A DNA stretch of 5,920 nt from DATDXV01 sp035289205 (GCA_035289205.1 DATDXV010000031.1:1-5920), one strand, 5' to 3'. Shown: positions 1 to 5,854, counted from the first letter of the stretch. Numbers and translations are program-made. Notes: generated by a model not told the origin, from the letters alone.

Positions 1-1
1 G

Positions 2-373
2 AAGAAGAACATAGTTGTAGTAGATACAGAGAGTTCAGGATGGAGGATCTGGGCTCCTACAACATACATCTTGGACAGCTTCAATGTCTCTGTTGGATAC
101 AAGTGAATCAGGTCAAGGACCCTCAAATTTGTTCTTAGTGATGACGAGCGCGACACCCTCACTGGCGCCAGTCTTCTTATTGATCTTACAGGGAGCGGAG
201 GGAGGCTTATAGGCAGGTTGAATTCGATTGAACAGTTTAGGACAAAGGAGGATGTTGACAAGGACATTGATATATCCTTTGTGAAGAGCGGGGACAACTA
301 CCTTGAATTGGGGACAGAGGCGAATTCGATGTATAAAATAAACTCAGTGGATCTGTTACTGTCATTTGAGTGA
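2..373 (+). pseudogene. 3' end of a beta-rich, probably extracellular protein, interrupted by an in-frame TGA
   Basis: One frame reads as protein-like sequence from the window edge to the TGA at 371-373, except for a TGA at 104-106. Before that stop it reads KKNIVVVDTESSGWRIWAP and ends in alternating hydrophobic residues (FNVSVGYK). After it come IRSRTLKFVLSDDE, a Gly-rich turn and DNYLELGTEANSMYKINS. The two halves look like the ends of two tandem beta-sandwich repeats: NIVVVDTES...YILDSFNVSV resembles NYLELGTEA...INSVDLLLSF. The internal TGA falls at the linker. No start codon or ribosome site restarts translation just after it, so a nonsense mutation or a base error (GGA, CGA or TGG to TGA) is likelier than two genes. 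The N-terminus lies outside the window. Function is not recognised; a secreted or surface role is inferred from the beta pattern. It ends 4 bases before the next gene and probably belongs to the same transcript. Confidence 0.6.
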
Positions 374-374
374 T
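370..374 (+). promoter_or_regulatory. Shine-Dalgarno site for the 38-residue zinc ribbon
   Basis: GTGAT matches the end of the archaeal GGAGGTGAT consensus and lies 3 bases before the ATG at 378. It overlaps the TGA stop of the upstream reading frame, which suggests translational coupling. It also supports calling a gene this short. Confidence 0.45.
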
Positions 375-377
375 TCT

Positions 378-494
378 ATGGATGAAGAAAGCTATTGCAC
401 AAAATGCAGGGATGCTATTGAGCCTACGAGGAACACTTGCGTGGTCTGCGGCTTCAAGCGACCCCCTGGCGGCTGGCCTAGAAGGAGATTGTAG
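378..494 (+). CDS. 38-residue zinc-ribbon protein
   Basis: The start ATG lies 4 bases after the preceding stop. The protein has two cysteine knuckles, CTKC (residues 7-10) and CVVCG (residues 21-25), separated by ten residues. This is the pattern of a minimal zinc ribbon that binds one zinc through four Cys. A basic, Gly/Pro/Arg-rich tail ends in WPRRRL. There is no signal or membrane segment, so it is probably cytoplasmic. Such mini-ribbons in archaea often serve in protein-protein or nucleic-acid contacts, but nothing here tells which. Its TAG stop directly abuts the ATG of the next gene, and both are in the same frame. It could therefore be a separate small protein or a detached N-terminal finger of the next multi-finger protein. 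The strong ribosome site inside its 3' end favours separate translation. The Cys spacing makes a chance frame unlikely. Confidence 0.7.
   Translation: MDEESYCTKCRDAIEPTRNTCVVCGFKRPPGGWPRRRL
482..489 (+). promoter_or_regulatory. Strong Shine-Dalgarno site deciding the start at 495
   Basis: AAGGAGAT has its GGAG core 7 bases before the ATG at 495 and closely matches the anti-SD sequence. It lies within the last codons of the 38-residue gene and shows that 495 is a true initiation site rather than an internal Met after a nonsense mutation. Confidence 0.75.
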
Positions 495-1604
495 ATGAGC
501 TGGGTATGCGCCAACGGTGATACAAACGATGGCGAATGGAGAAAGGGCGTAGCATGTGCTGCCTGTGGAACATTCTGGTCACAGCCCATGTGGGCAAAGG
601 AGCAGAAGGAAGAACTTACAGTAGCAAAGGCTGAGAGGGATTTAGAAAAATTAGTCACAGAAGCGACCGGCGGTTTGGAGTACGAGCCAGAAAAAGCAAT
701 AGTTCCTTACGGCGAAAGAAGACCTGCTAGAAGAGGGGAGGAAGCTATAGAAGCCAAGTCTGTTGGTCATCCCTTTGGCGGTTTATCTGATAGGATATCA
801 AAAGGCAAACCTGTTTTTATAACAGGTGGGGCTGGGGCTATCACACCAACATCTTCTGGAATACAGCCTTCAGGAGGACCCGCCTTACCTACACAACAAT
901 GCCCTAACTGTAAAATATGGTTTACCGGTACACCTAACAACTGTCCGAGTTGTGGTTATAATTTAAAACAATCTGGACGACCTCCAAATTTCTTTGAAGG
1001 TTTGCGTCCGGGTTCTTCAGCAACTTCAGAACAAATCAAAAAGGGAGAGTTTTGGTTTTGTGATAAATGCTATGCAACCAATTCTCGGAATTTAAATCAA
1101 TGTTCTAATTGCGGTGCTGCACGACCCTTTGACTCAAAGCTCTGGGAGGCAGCAGGAAAAACACCTGGCGTAGTAGTAGGCGGAGAGAAAAGGGTGAGGG
1201 AGTTTTTAGGTTCTGTAGTTGGCTCCGAAGGTAAAATAAGTTTGAGCAAGGTTGTTATTTTTGGAGTATTGGCAATAGGGGCTATAGCGTCTGCTTCATT
1301 TGGATTTCCTTCCTTGGCAGCAGCCTTTGTATTATTTGGCTTTTATTATTTACTTCCGGGAGAAAGCACAGTGTATGAAAAAATGAAAGAACTGTCCAGA
1401 ATTGCATTTAGAATGAAACAGCTTGAAAAAGAGATTAATAGATTTCCTTACGGTCCTCTTCCCCCATCAGATCAACATAGAAGAGAATCATTACAGCATG
1501 AACTCTCATCATTAAACGATGCTAAACTGAAGATTCGAACAGATCTTATGAGAAATTACGGACTAAATGCAAACGAAACAGAAGCTTTGGAGAAGGTAGA
1601 GTAA
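495..1604 (+). CDS. Zinc-finger protein with a membrane hairpin and C-terminal coiled coil
   Basis: Domains seen in this 369-residue protein: an N-terminal finger-like segment, WVC (3-5) with CAAC (21-24); a charged helix (about 34-58); a Gly/Pro-rich linker; a zinc ribbon CPNC-x10-CPSC (136-153); a second finger WFCDKCYATN...CSNCG (187-207) that resembles the RanBP2-type zinc finger (W-x-C-x2-C-x3-N-x6-C-x2-C); two hydrophobic stretches (about 252-268 and 270-287) that should form a membrane hairpin; and a charged helical tail (about 291-350) likely to be a coiled coil. Fingers and tail should both face the cytoplasm. The first finger has only three Cys; a Gly replaces the expected second one. 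RanBP2-type fingers bind RNA or ubiquitin in eukaryotes, but that role cannot be carried over here. The gene is coupled on both sides (0- and 1-base gaps), so it likely works with the 588-residue membrane protein. Codon usage changes around codon 50. No gene name recognised. Confidence 0.85.
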   Translation: MSWVCANGDTNDGEWRKGVACAACGTFWSQPMWAKEQKEELTVAKAERDLEKLVTEATGGLEYEPEKAIVPYGERRPARRGEEAIEAKSVGHPFGGLSDRISKGKPVFITGGAGAITPTSSGIQPSGGPALPTQQCPNCKIWFTGTPNNCPSCGYNLKQSGRPPNFFEGLRPGSSATSEQIKKGEFWFCDKCYATNSRNLNQCSNCGAARPFDSKLWEAAGKTPGVVVGGEKRVREFLGSVVGSEGKISLSKVVIFGVLAIGAIASASFGFPSLAAAFVLFGFYYLLPGESTVYEKMKELSRIAFRMKQLEKEINRFPYGPLPPSDQHRRESLQHELSSLNDAKLKIRTDLMRNYGLNANETEALEKVE

Positions 1605-1605
1605 T

Positions 1606-3372
1606 ATGCCGATAACATTTGCGAGGCATGCAGGAGTGCAATATGCGAAAAGCTTCGTTAAACTACTTGCTATAATAGCCTTGACAATACAGCTCTTGCA
1701 ATATAATACGCCCTTGGCGCTTTTAGTCGTTTTTGTAGCATACTTCTTCTTACCTACAACTTATGACACATCCGAACCCTATAAGGCTGCGGAAGCCTGG
1801 TTTAGACTTCTTTTCGGATATATGATTGCGATATTGATGCTTTTTGTTCTCAGCAATAAGCCTGTAGATTTGGTTAGCTTTTTCCTTATCGGTTCCCCTC
1901 CACTTACCGATCCAGCATGGGCAATGTTCTTTCTCTCCATGGCATTTTTCGCAACACTTCCAGAAAGAAAAATTACAACGCCAGGTACAACTATTATTAG
2001 CTTAACGCCTCAGCAAGAGGGTCAGTTAAGATCTGTAGGCAATCTTATTTTCCTTATCTTTGTTATAGGTGCTGCTTGGCATATAGTGACCTGGGTAGAG
2101 GACATAAACACCAAACTTGTTTTAGTGTTAATGCTGGGTGTTTCGGGATTTGTTGGATGGACGGGTGGCAGGGAATCTAGGCCGTATATGGGAGTTATTC
2201 TGATAATAATATCTCTATTCATTTTCTCATTTGCATACACAGGCACAATAGGATCTGCTGTGTTTGGTGGCTGGTGGCCAGCTATTCAAGGAACAATAGG
2301 ACCAGTAATAACACCTATAGGCCAAGCTCTGACAGACTCCTATACCGCAGCATCAGATTCCTATCTTTTGCTGACATGTCCAACCTGCTACTATGAGGAG
2401 CAGGCAAGGAGGACCAAGGCAGAATCGAAGATAGAAGGGACGCCGGACGCGGTAGAGGTTGTAAGCTTCAACACAATCGCATCGTTCATAGACTGGAAGA
2501 CGCCTTTCATAGGCCAGCTGCAGATAGAGAACAAGGGGGAGTATACAGCCAAGGATCTTAATGTGATATTTGACACGCCGATGATTTCAAACCCGCTTGC
2601 CGGAACCAACGAACCCACCAAAGAAAAGTTTGATGGCGCCTGTCTGGCAGACAATTCATTTGTGATAACAAGCTGCACAGACGATGACGCTCTGCAAGCT
2701 GATAAGAAGACATGCAAGTGGAGCGAATTGACAAAGGGAGACAAGAAGCTCATAGAATTTGAGATAAACTTCGCAAATAAGGATAACAAATGCAAGGAGT
2801 ATGCGGGGAATCTTACAAACCTGAACTTCAAGCTGAAGTACGGATATGAGGTTGATGTGAAGCAGGATGTAGGCATAATGGAACCGAAGTACAGGCAACA
2901 GAAGATGTTGAACAACGAGCTTCAGTTGAAGACAGTCATATCCGAATATGTTGGCGGTCCTCTGAAGGCTGCGATATCAACCCTGCCACAACCTCTGGAC
3001 GCGTCAAAGAAGTTCTCGATCTTTGCCAGCATAACAAGGGGCAACGACCCTACCACATCAATAAGCGGAATCACCTATAATGTTCAGGTTGCCACCCCGC
3101 CCGGGGAAATAAGGGAAGGAGTATGCACAGCAAAATCAAGCGGATGCTCAAGAGATCAGCAAACCCCATCGAATGTTTGCTCAATGACATGCAGCTTTGC
3201 TGATGCAGACTTCGGGGACAAGACAAACATAGCGCAGAAGGTATTGGATGCCTGGTATGACATAGGGACAGACGCAAAGGAGAAGACCTTCACGATAGTG
3301 GGGCATGCCGAGTACAAGGTAGAGGAGGACAGTCCTCATGACATACCTTTCGCCTTTGTTTCAGAGCAGTAG
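1606..3372 (+). CDS. Multi-pass membrane protein with a large Ig-like extracellular region
   Basis: This 588-residue protein begins one base after the previous stop, with AAGGTAGA (1593-1600) as a plausible ribosome site. Residues 16-240 contain about seven hydrophobic segments (near 16-31, 34-50, 68-83, 104-118, 143-163, 169-185 and 194-213), plus a weaker one near 226-240. A CPTC motif (258-261) marks the exit from the membrane. Residues 275-588 are beta-rich and look extracellular, with many Cys: 346, 357, 370, 396, 507, 514, 525 and 529. This region shares ordered motifs with both downstream lipoproteins: Q420-D-V, a GPLK module (451-454), C507-T...C529-x-F, and a terminal Y-x-V strand (about 570). 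It is therefore a membrane-integral paralogue of the lipid-anchored proteins. Codon style changes near nt 2380, exactly at the membrane-ectodomain boundary. No enzyme motif is seen; a structural, adhesion or secretion role is possible but unproven. Confidence 0.85.
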   Translation: MPITFARHAGVQYAKSFVKLLAIIALTIQLLQYNTPLALLVVFVAYFFLPTTYDTSEPYKAAEAWFRLLFGYMIAILMLFVLSNKPVDLVSFFLIGSPPLTDPAWAMFFLSMAFFATLPERKITTPGTTIISLTPQQEGQLRSVGNLIFLIFVIGAAWHIVTWVEDINTKLVLVLMLGVSGFVGWTGGRESRPYMGVILIIISLFIFSFAYTGTIGSAVFGGWWPAIQGTIGPVITPIGQALTDSYTAASDSYLLLTCPTCYYEEQARRTKAESKIEGTPDAVEVVSFNTIASFIDWKTPFIGQLQIENKGEYTAKDLNVIFDTPMISNPLAGTNEPTKEKFDGACLADNSFVITSCTDDDALQADKKTCKWSELTKGDKKLIEFEINFANKDNKCKEYAGNLTNLNFKLKYGYEVDVKQDVGIMEPKYRQQKMLNNELQLKTVISEYVGGPLKAAISTLPQPLDASKKFSIFASITRGNDPTTSISGITYNVQVATPPGEIREGVCTAKSSGCSRDQQTPSNVCSMTCSFADADFGDKTNIAQKVLDAWYDIGTDAKEKTFTIVGHAEYKVEEDSPHDIPFAFVSEQ

Positions 3373-3385
3373 GTTTGTGAACTAC
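3369..3385 (-). repeat. Right-end-like hairpin overlapping the membrane-protein stop codon
   Basis: GTAG (3369-3372) pairs with CTAC (3382-3385), and the stem is extended by weaker pairs around a short loop. On the minus strand the 5' arm reads GTAGTTCAC. IS200/IS605 right ends carry an imperfect subterminal hairpin of this kind, recognised by TnpA and forming the 3' part of the omegaRNA scaffold. The TAG stop of the 588-residue protein lies within the stem. Confidence 0.4.
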
Positions 3386-3445
3386 TCCTTCCAGAGCTTC
3401 CTGCTTCCCAGATCCTTCAACGAGAATCTCCACAGGCGTGACTTC

Positions 3446-3460
3446 GGGCAGTTCCTGCCC
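3446..3460. repeat. Perfect hairpin GGGCAG-TTC-CTGCCC
   Basis: This is a six-base-pair perfect GC-rich stem with a three-base loop. On the minus strand it opens the tnpB-like segment and would be the 5' stem of any RNA made from the TATA box at 3481-3488. On the + strand it lies 74 bases after the operon's last stop and could slow polymerase. It has no immediate T-run, so it is not a clear intrinsic terminator. Confidence 0.6.
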
Positions 3461-3480
3461 TAGTATGCAATTATTAGAAT

Positions 3481-3488
3481 TTTATATA
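3481..3488 (-). promoter_or_regulatory. TATA box, possibly driving the tnpB-tail RNA on the minus strand
   Basis: The minus strand reads TATATAAA, a near-consensus archaeal TATA box. Initiation about 25 bases downstream would fall near 3460, at the first base of the GGGCAG hairpin, and would transcribe the tnpB tail and right end. Because the site is nearly symmetric (TTTATATA on the + strand), it might instead fire toward the lipoprotein genes, starting near 3510. No good reading frame begins there. Confidence 0.4.
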
Positions 3489-3586
3489 CTTAAACGCCGT
3501 TTTGCAGTGGAAGAGTGAATTTTTCTGAGATTTCCTGTGGAACATATAAATTGATTCAATTCCGGCAAAAAAAATTATAGTATTAT

Positions 3587-3595
3587 CTTTTTAAG
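3587..3595 (+). promoter_or_regulatory. TATA-like element for the first lipoprotein gene
   Basis: CTTTTTAAG is centred about 34 bases before the ATG at 3625, with an A8 tract upstream. Transcription would begin around 3615-3620, giving a very short leader. That fits the absence of a clear Shine-Dalgarno site; only a weak GTGGT precedes the ATG. Confidence 0.4.
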
Positions 3596-3624
3596 CATGG
3601 AAACAACAATTAAAGTGTGGTCTG

Positions 3625-4623
3625 ATGAATAAGTTGTCATTGCTGCTAATGGCTCTAGTAGTGTTTTCAAGCGCGTGCGTGAGCTTGAGCGATATGTTTC
3701 AAGGCAGCTTTGGCAAAACAACAGTTGAGGAAACTGCTGATATTGTTGTTATGCAATCCAAGCAGACAATACCAAACCCGCCTGTTCTTGCGGGGAATGA
3801 TTTCATAGTAACATTCACTTTGAGGAATGATGACATAAAGCAGGACGTCAGCAATGTTGGACTCAAACTGTATAACTGGGGTCCCTGCACCGCAAATAAG
3901 GACAAGTTTGAGCCAGATCCAGATGAATGGACGCCGGATGTTCCTAGCAATCCAAAGACTTACACCAGAACCTTTGCTGAATTAGTTCCGCAACAGGAAG
4001 AGTCAATAGAACTCGCTTTCACAGCTCCAAGCAACCAACAGATAGGATTCCTGAGAACAACCTGCCCCATCAAGTGGCTTGTAGAATACAAGTTCTCAGC
4101 AAGATCCCAAGACGACTTCACTATCATTTCTGCGACAAAGCAGAAGCAGTTGCAGAGAGCAGGGCAGCCTTGGGAAGGCACAGACGAGGCGCCTCTTGCC
4201 GGAATAGGACCAGTGAAGGTACTTTTCAGATGGCTAAGCCAGATTCCTGTCCAGAGCAAGGGGACGCTGCAGTTTACGCTGCAGGTGGTTGACAGAGGGT
4301 CTGGATTGTACAAAGAGGTCGCCAAGGGTTCAATGTTCTTGAAGATCCCCCTAGATTGGGGAGATGAGGGCAATGCCTGCACTGATAAGTTCGAAAGGAT
4401 AGATGACGAAAACGCCTTTGCAGTATATCGGAATGCGAAAGCTATAAACCTGATAAAGAGGGAATCCGCAGAGATCTCCTGCAAATTCAGGGCTCCGAAT
4501 CTTGATGACCCCTTGACTGCGCTAAACGTCCCAGAGAGGTCCTATCTTGTTGTTTCAAACATAACAGACTACAACTACCAGATGTTTGATGAGCAGGCAG
4601 TTGACATAAACCCGTCACAGTAG
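3625..4623 (+). CDS. Surface lipoprotein with tandem Ig-like modules (paralogue 1)
   Basis: This 332-residue protein has a lipoprotein signal: MNK, a hydrophobic core (4-14), and the lipobox FSSAC, with lipidated Cys18 expected after cleavage. The mature part is all-beta in pattern. Module 1 (about 38-170) has AGNDFIVTFTLRN, like CARDB/Ig-type domains, and a Cys pair 88/147 ending in CPIK...Q162-D. Module 2 (about 193-245) begins GPVK. Module 3 (about 249-332) has C252-T...C286-x-F and the final strand DYNYQMF. The same ordered landmarks occur in the 393-residue lipoprotein downstream and in the ectodomain of the upstream 588-residue protein, so these are homologues. It should sit on the outer face of the membrane. 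No catalytic motif is seen; ligand binding, adhesion or envelope assembly are all possible. It appears to have its own promoter and to form an operon with the next gene (7-base gap). Confidence 0.88.
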   Translation: MNKLSLLLMALVVFSSACVSLSDMFQGSFGKTTVEETADIVVMQSKQTIPNPPVLAGNDFIVTFTLRNDDIKQDVSNVGLKLYNWGPCTANKDKFEPDPDEWTPDVPSNPKTYTRTFAELVPQQEESIELAFTAPSNQQIGFLRTTCPIKWLVEYKFSARSQDDFTIISATKQKQLQRAGQPWEGTDEAPLAGIGPVKVLFRWLSQIPVQSKGTLQFTLQVVDRGSGLYKEVAKGSMFLKIPLDWGDEGNACTDKFERIDDENAFAVYRNAKAINLIKRESAEISCKFRAPNLDDPLTALNVPERSYLVVSNITDYNYQMFDEQAVDINPSQ

Positions 4624-4630
4624 GATTATT

Positions 4631-5812
4631 ATGAGAGCCGCTCTTCTGCTTCTGGCTGTCATAGCGGTTTCAGCTTGCGTTAACCTCCCCTTCTTCCAGG
4701 GAAAAGTGGGTTTCGGACCTTCATCTGTAACAGAGGAGAATCCAGACATGCTATTCGATGTAACAGCGGTGCAGCCTGAGGTAAAGGCTGGAAGGACCCT
4801 GACAATAGAGTATCTTGTCCAGAACAAGCATGAGATATTTGACATGGAAAAAGTAAATCTCAATGTCTATGACCTTTGCCTTATGGGAGGCAAAGGCGGT
4901 ATCTTCACAGACCTGACACTGAAGCCAAACAGGACAAAATCAACAAGCGAGAAGTACTCTGTTGGTTCGACAGACTTTGAAAAGAGCTGCGAAATAAAGT
5001 TCCGCGGCTCCTACAAAGGGCATTTTGAAGCAAGCCAGGATGTCGCTGTTCTCACGCAGGCTGAATATGATCTGAGGAGCCAGCGTGGAACGCTAGGGGA
5101 GATAAACCCCCTCTCATCAGCTTCAAGGAACGCTGTGACAATGACAATAAGCTTCCTAGAAAGCCAGCCCTATGTTGACGGGGACAAGGTTCGCATGTAT
5201 ATTGACTATAGGAACAATGCGGATGGTATAATAGATAAACTTTCTTCGATGAAGTCTTTCAGTTCATGGAAATGTAATTTATCCGATCCAAATTTCGCTG
5301 ATTGTGAACTTCAGATAAAGGACAAATTGTCTTTTGTCCTGCTTCATATTGACATGGGCTGTACGAATTGCATACCCAAGAGAACAATCGTCTATTTTTA
5401 TGATGATTCAGGCAAGGAGATACTTCAGCAGGCTTATCAGAGTCCAAAGACTGTAGATACGTACAGGATTAAGTTCCCAGAGGCTTCTGTGGATAAAATA
5501 AGGGTCTTGATCCTATACGACCATCTACAGGGTTATTTCAATAAAGATAAGTCTAAGCTATATAATTCTGGTGCTGGTGTATATTTCATAGCCTCGAATA
5601 ATATCGAGGGGACATGTACAGACTATGACAAACTGAGTAACTATTTTATACTCAGAAGGGATCTAAAATTCACTGCCGGCAGCGCCCCTCAAACGACATG
5701 CAATTTCATAGCAAAGGCATCACAGCCTGTTGATTCAAAGACAATTAGTTTTTTCATGAACTATGACTATGCGATGGACGGCTCAATAATCGCGAAAGTC
5801 CTGCCTAAATAA
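4631..5812 (+). CDS. Surface lipoprotein with tandem Ig-like modules (paralogue 2)
   Basis: This 393-residue protein starts 7 bases after the preceding TAG, with AGGA (4622-4625) as a modest ribosome site. Its signal is MRAALLLLAVIAV followed by lipobox VSAC; Cys16 should carry the lipid. Module 1 (about 42-145) contains AGRTLTIEYLVQN, the Cys pair 83/120, CEIK and Q136-D-V. Module 2 (about 167-200) contains DGDKVRMYIDYRN. Residues 200-320 form an extra segment absent from the 332-residue paralogue, with Cys 215/225 and a CTNC motif (244-247). Module 3 (about 326-393) has C329-T...C357-x-F and the final strand NYDYAMD. The CTNC could bind metal or form disulfides. Codons from about 5225 on are more AT-rich than the start of the gene, roughly where the extra segment begins, so that part may have been gained separately. 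Exported and lipid-anchored; function unknown. Confidence 0.88.
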   Translation: MRAALLLLAVIAVSACVNLPFFQGKVGFGPSSVTEENPDMLFDVTAVQPEVKAGRTLTIEYLVQNKHEIFDMEKVNLNVYDLCLMGGKGGIFTDLTLKPNRTKSTSEKYSVGSTDFEKSCEIKFRGSYKGHFEASQDVAVLTQAEYDLRSQRGTLGEINPLSSASRNAVTMTISFLESQPYVDGDKVRMYIDYRNNADGIIDKLSSMKSFSSWKCNLSDPNFADCELQIKDKLSFVLLHIDMGCTNCIPKRTIVYFYDDSGKEILQQAYQSPKTVDTYRIKFPEASVDKIRVLILYDHLQGYFNKDKSKLYNSGAGVYFIASNNIEGTCTDYDKLSNYFILRRDLKFTAGSAPQTTCNFIAKASQPVDSKTISFFMNYDYAMDGSIIAKVLPK

Positions 5813-5814
5813 GC

Positions 5815-5825
5815 TATAAATATAT
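5815..5825 (+). promoter_or_regulatory. TATA box for the third lipoprotein gene
   Basis: TATAAATATAT begins three bases after the preceding stop codon. A start about 25 bases downstream would fall near 5843-5847, leaving a leader of only about ten bases before the GTG at 5855. The gene can therefore be transcribed independently of the two upstream lipoprotein genes. Confidence 0.6.
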
Positions 5826-5843
5826 GATTGGTTAATAGTTCCC

Positions 5844-5850
5844 AAGGTGA
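5844..5850 (+). promoter_or_regulatory. Shine-Dalgarno site selecting a GTG start
   Basis: AAGGTGA matches the archaeal consensus and lies 4 bases before the GTG at 5855. A GTG also occurs inside the site itself, but that frame reaches TAG after two codons. This supports the non-ATG start of the last gene. Confidence 0.65.
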
Positions 5851-5854
5851 AATA

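Larger units (their letters stand above)
3361..3463 (-). mobile_element. Relic of the tnpB 3' end and right end of an IS200/IS605-family element
   Basis: Read on the minus strand from 3463, one frame gives GQELPEVTPVEI (codons from 3460 down to 3425) and then GKQEAL. TPVE is at 3439-3428 and KQEA at 3406-3395. From memory of the family, C-terminal tails with an E-x-x-PVE motif followed by KQE are typical of TnpB (OrfB) proteins of IS200/IS605/IS1341 elements. No RuvC or zinc-ribbon part is present and there is no start codon, so only about the last 30 codons remain. A hairpin with the loop-side sequence GTTCAC follows, as expected at a right end. The relic is richer in G+C than the AT-rich DNA beside it and abuts the stop codon of the membrane-protein gene, as if inserted just behind it. 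On the + strand the same DNA contains a 41-codon frame, which I judge to be a shadow. The assignment rests on short motifs only. Confidence 0.5.
3464..3624. other. AT-rich intergenic promoter region
   Basis: No protein-like frame was found. It contains a strong TATA sequence readable on both strands (3481-3488), a T5 run at 3520-3524 that might help end transcription of the upstream operon in the archaeal manner, a second TATA-like CATATAAA (3543-3550), an A8 tract (3567-3574), and the TATA-like element proposed for the first lipoprotein gene (3587-3595). Confidence 0.55.

Noticed and set aside
104..106. Selenocysteine or a recoded genetic code at the TGA
   Set aside because: The site is a linker between beta repeats with no redox context, and the TGA at 371 behaves as a stop because the frame beyond it is noise.
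2391..2915. Long minus-strand open frame opposite the ectodomain of the 588-residue protein
   Set aside because: It is a shadow caused by codon bias of the + strand gene, whose motifs and homology to neighbours are clear. The minus frame shows no domain pattern.
3369..3460. A tRNA or other structured housekeeping RNA in the gap, suggested by the hairpins
   Set aside because: No T-loop consensus, no 7-bp acceptor stem and no cloverleaf. The tnpB-tail reading accounts for the hairpins.
3338..3463. A 41-codon + strand frame starting at ATG 3338 and running through the intergenic gap, protein-like at its end (RSFNENLHRRDFGQFLP)
   Set aside because: It overlaps the end of the membrane-protein gene out of frame and has no ribosome site. 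The opposite strand explains the same DNA better as a tnpB tail.
3514..3579. GTG-started 21-codon frame downstream of the TATA sequence at 3481
   Set aside because: Low-complexity AT-rich composition, no ribosome site, and no protein-like pattern.
3597..3632. An 11-codon frame (METTIKVWSDE) overlapping the lipoprotein start at 3625, a possible leader peptide
   Set aside because: If the TATA element at 3587-3595 is used, transcription starts downstream of this ATG. It is too short to support, and no ribosome site was seen.
3960..4484. Minus-strand open frame opposite the first lipoprotein
   Set aside because: It is a shadow of the + strand gene, with no promoter or ribosome site, and the + strand frame has signal, lipobox and family motifs.
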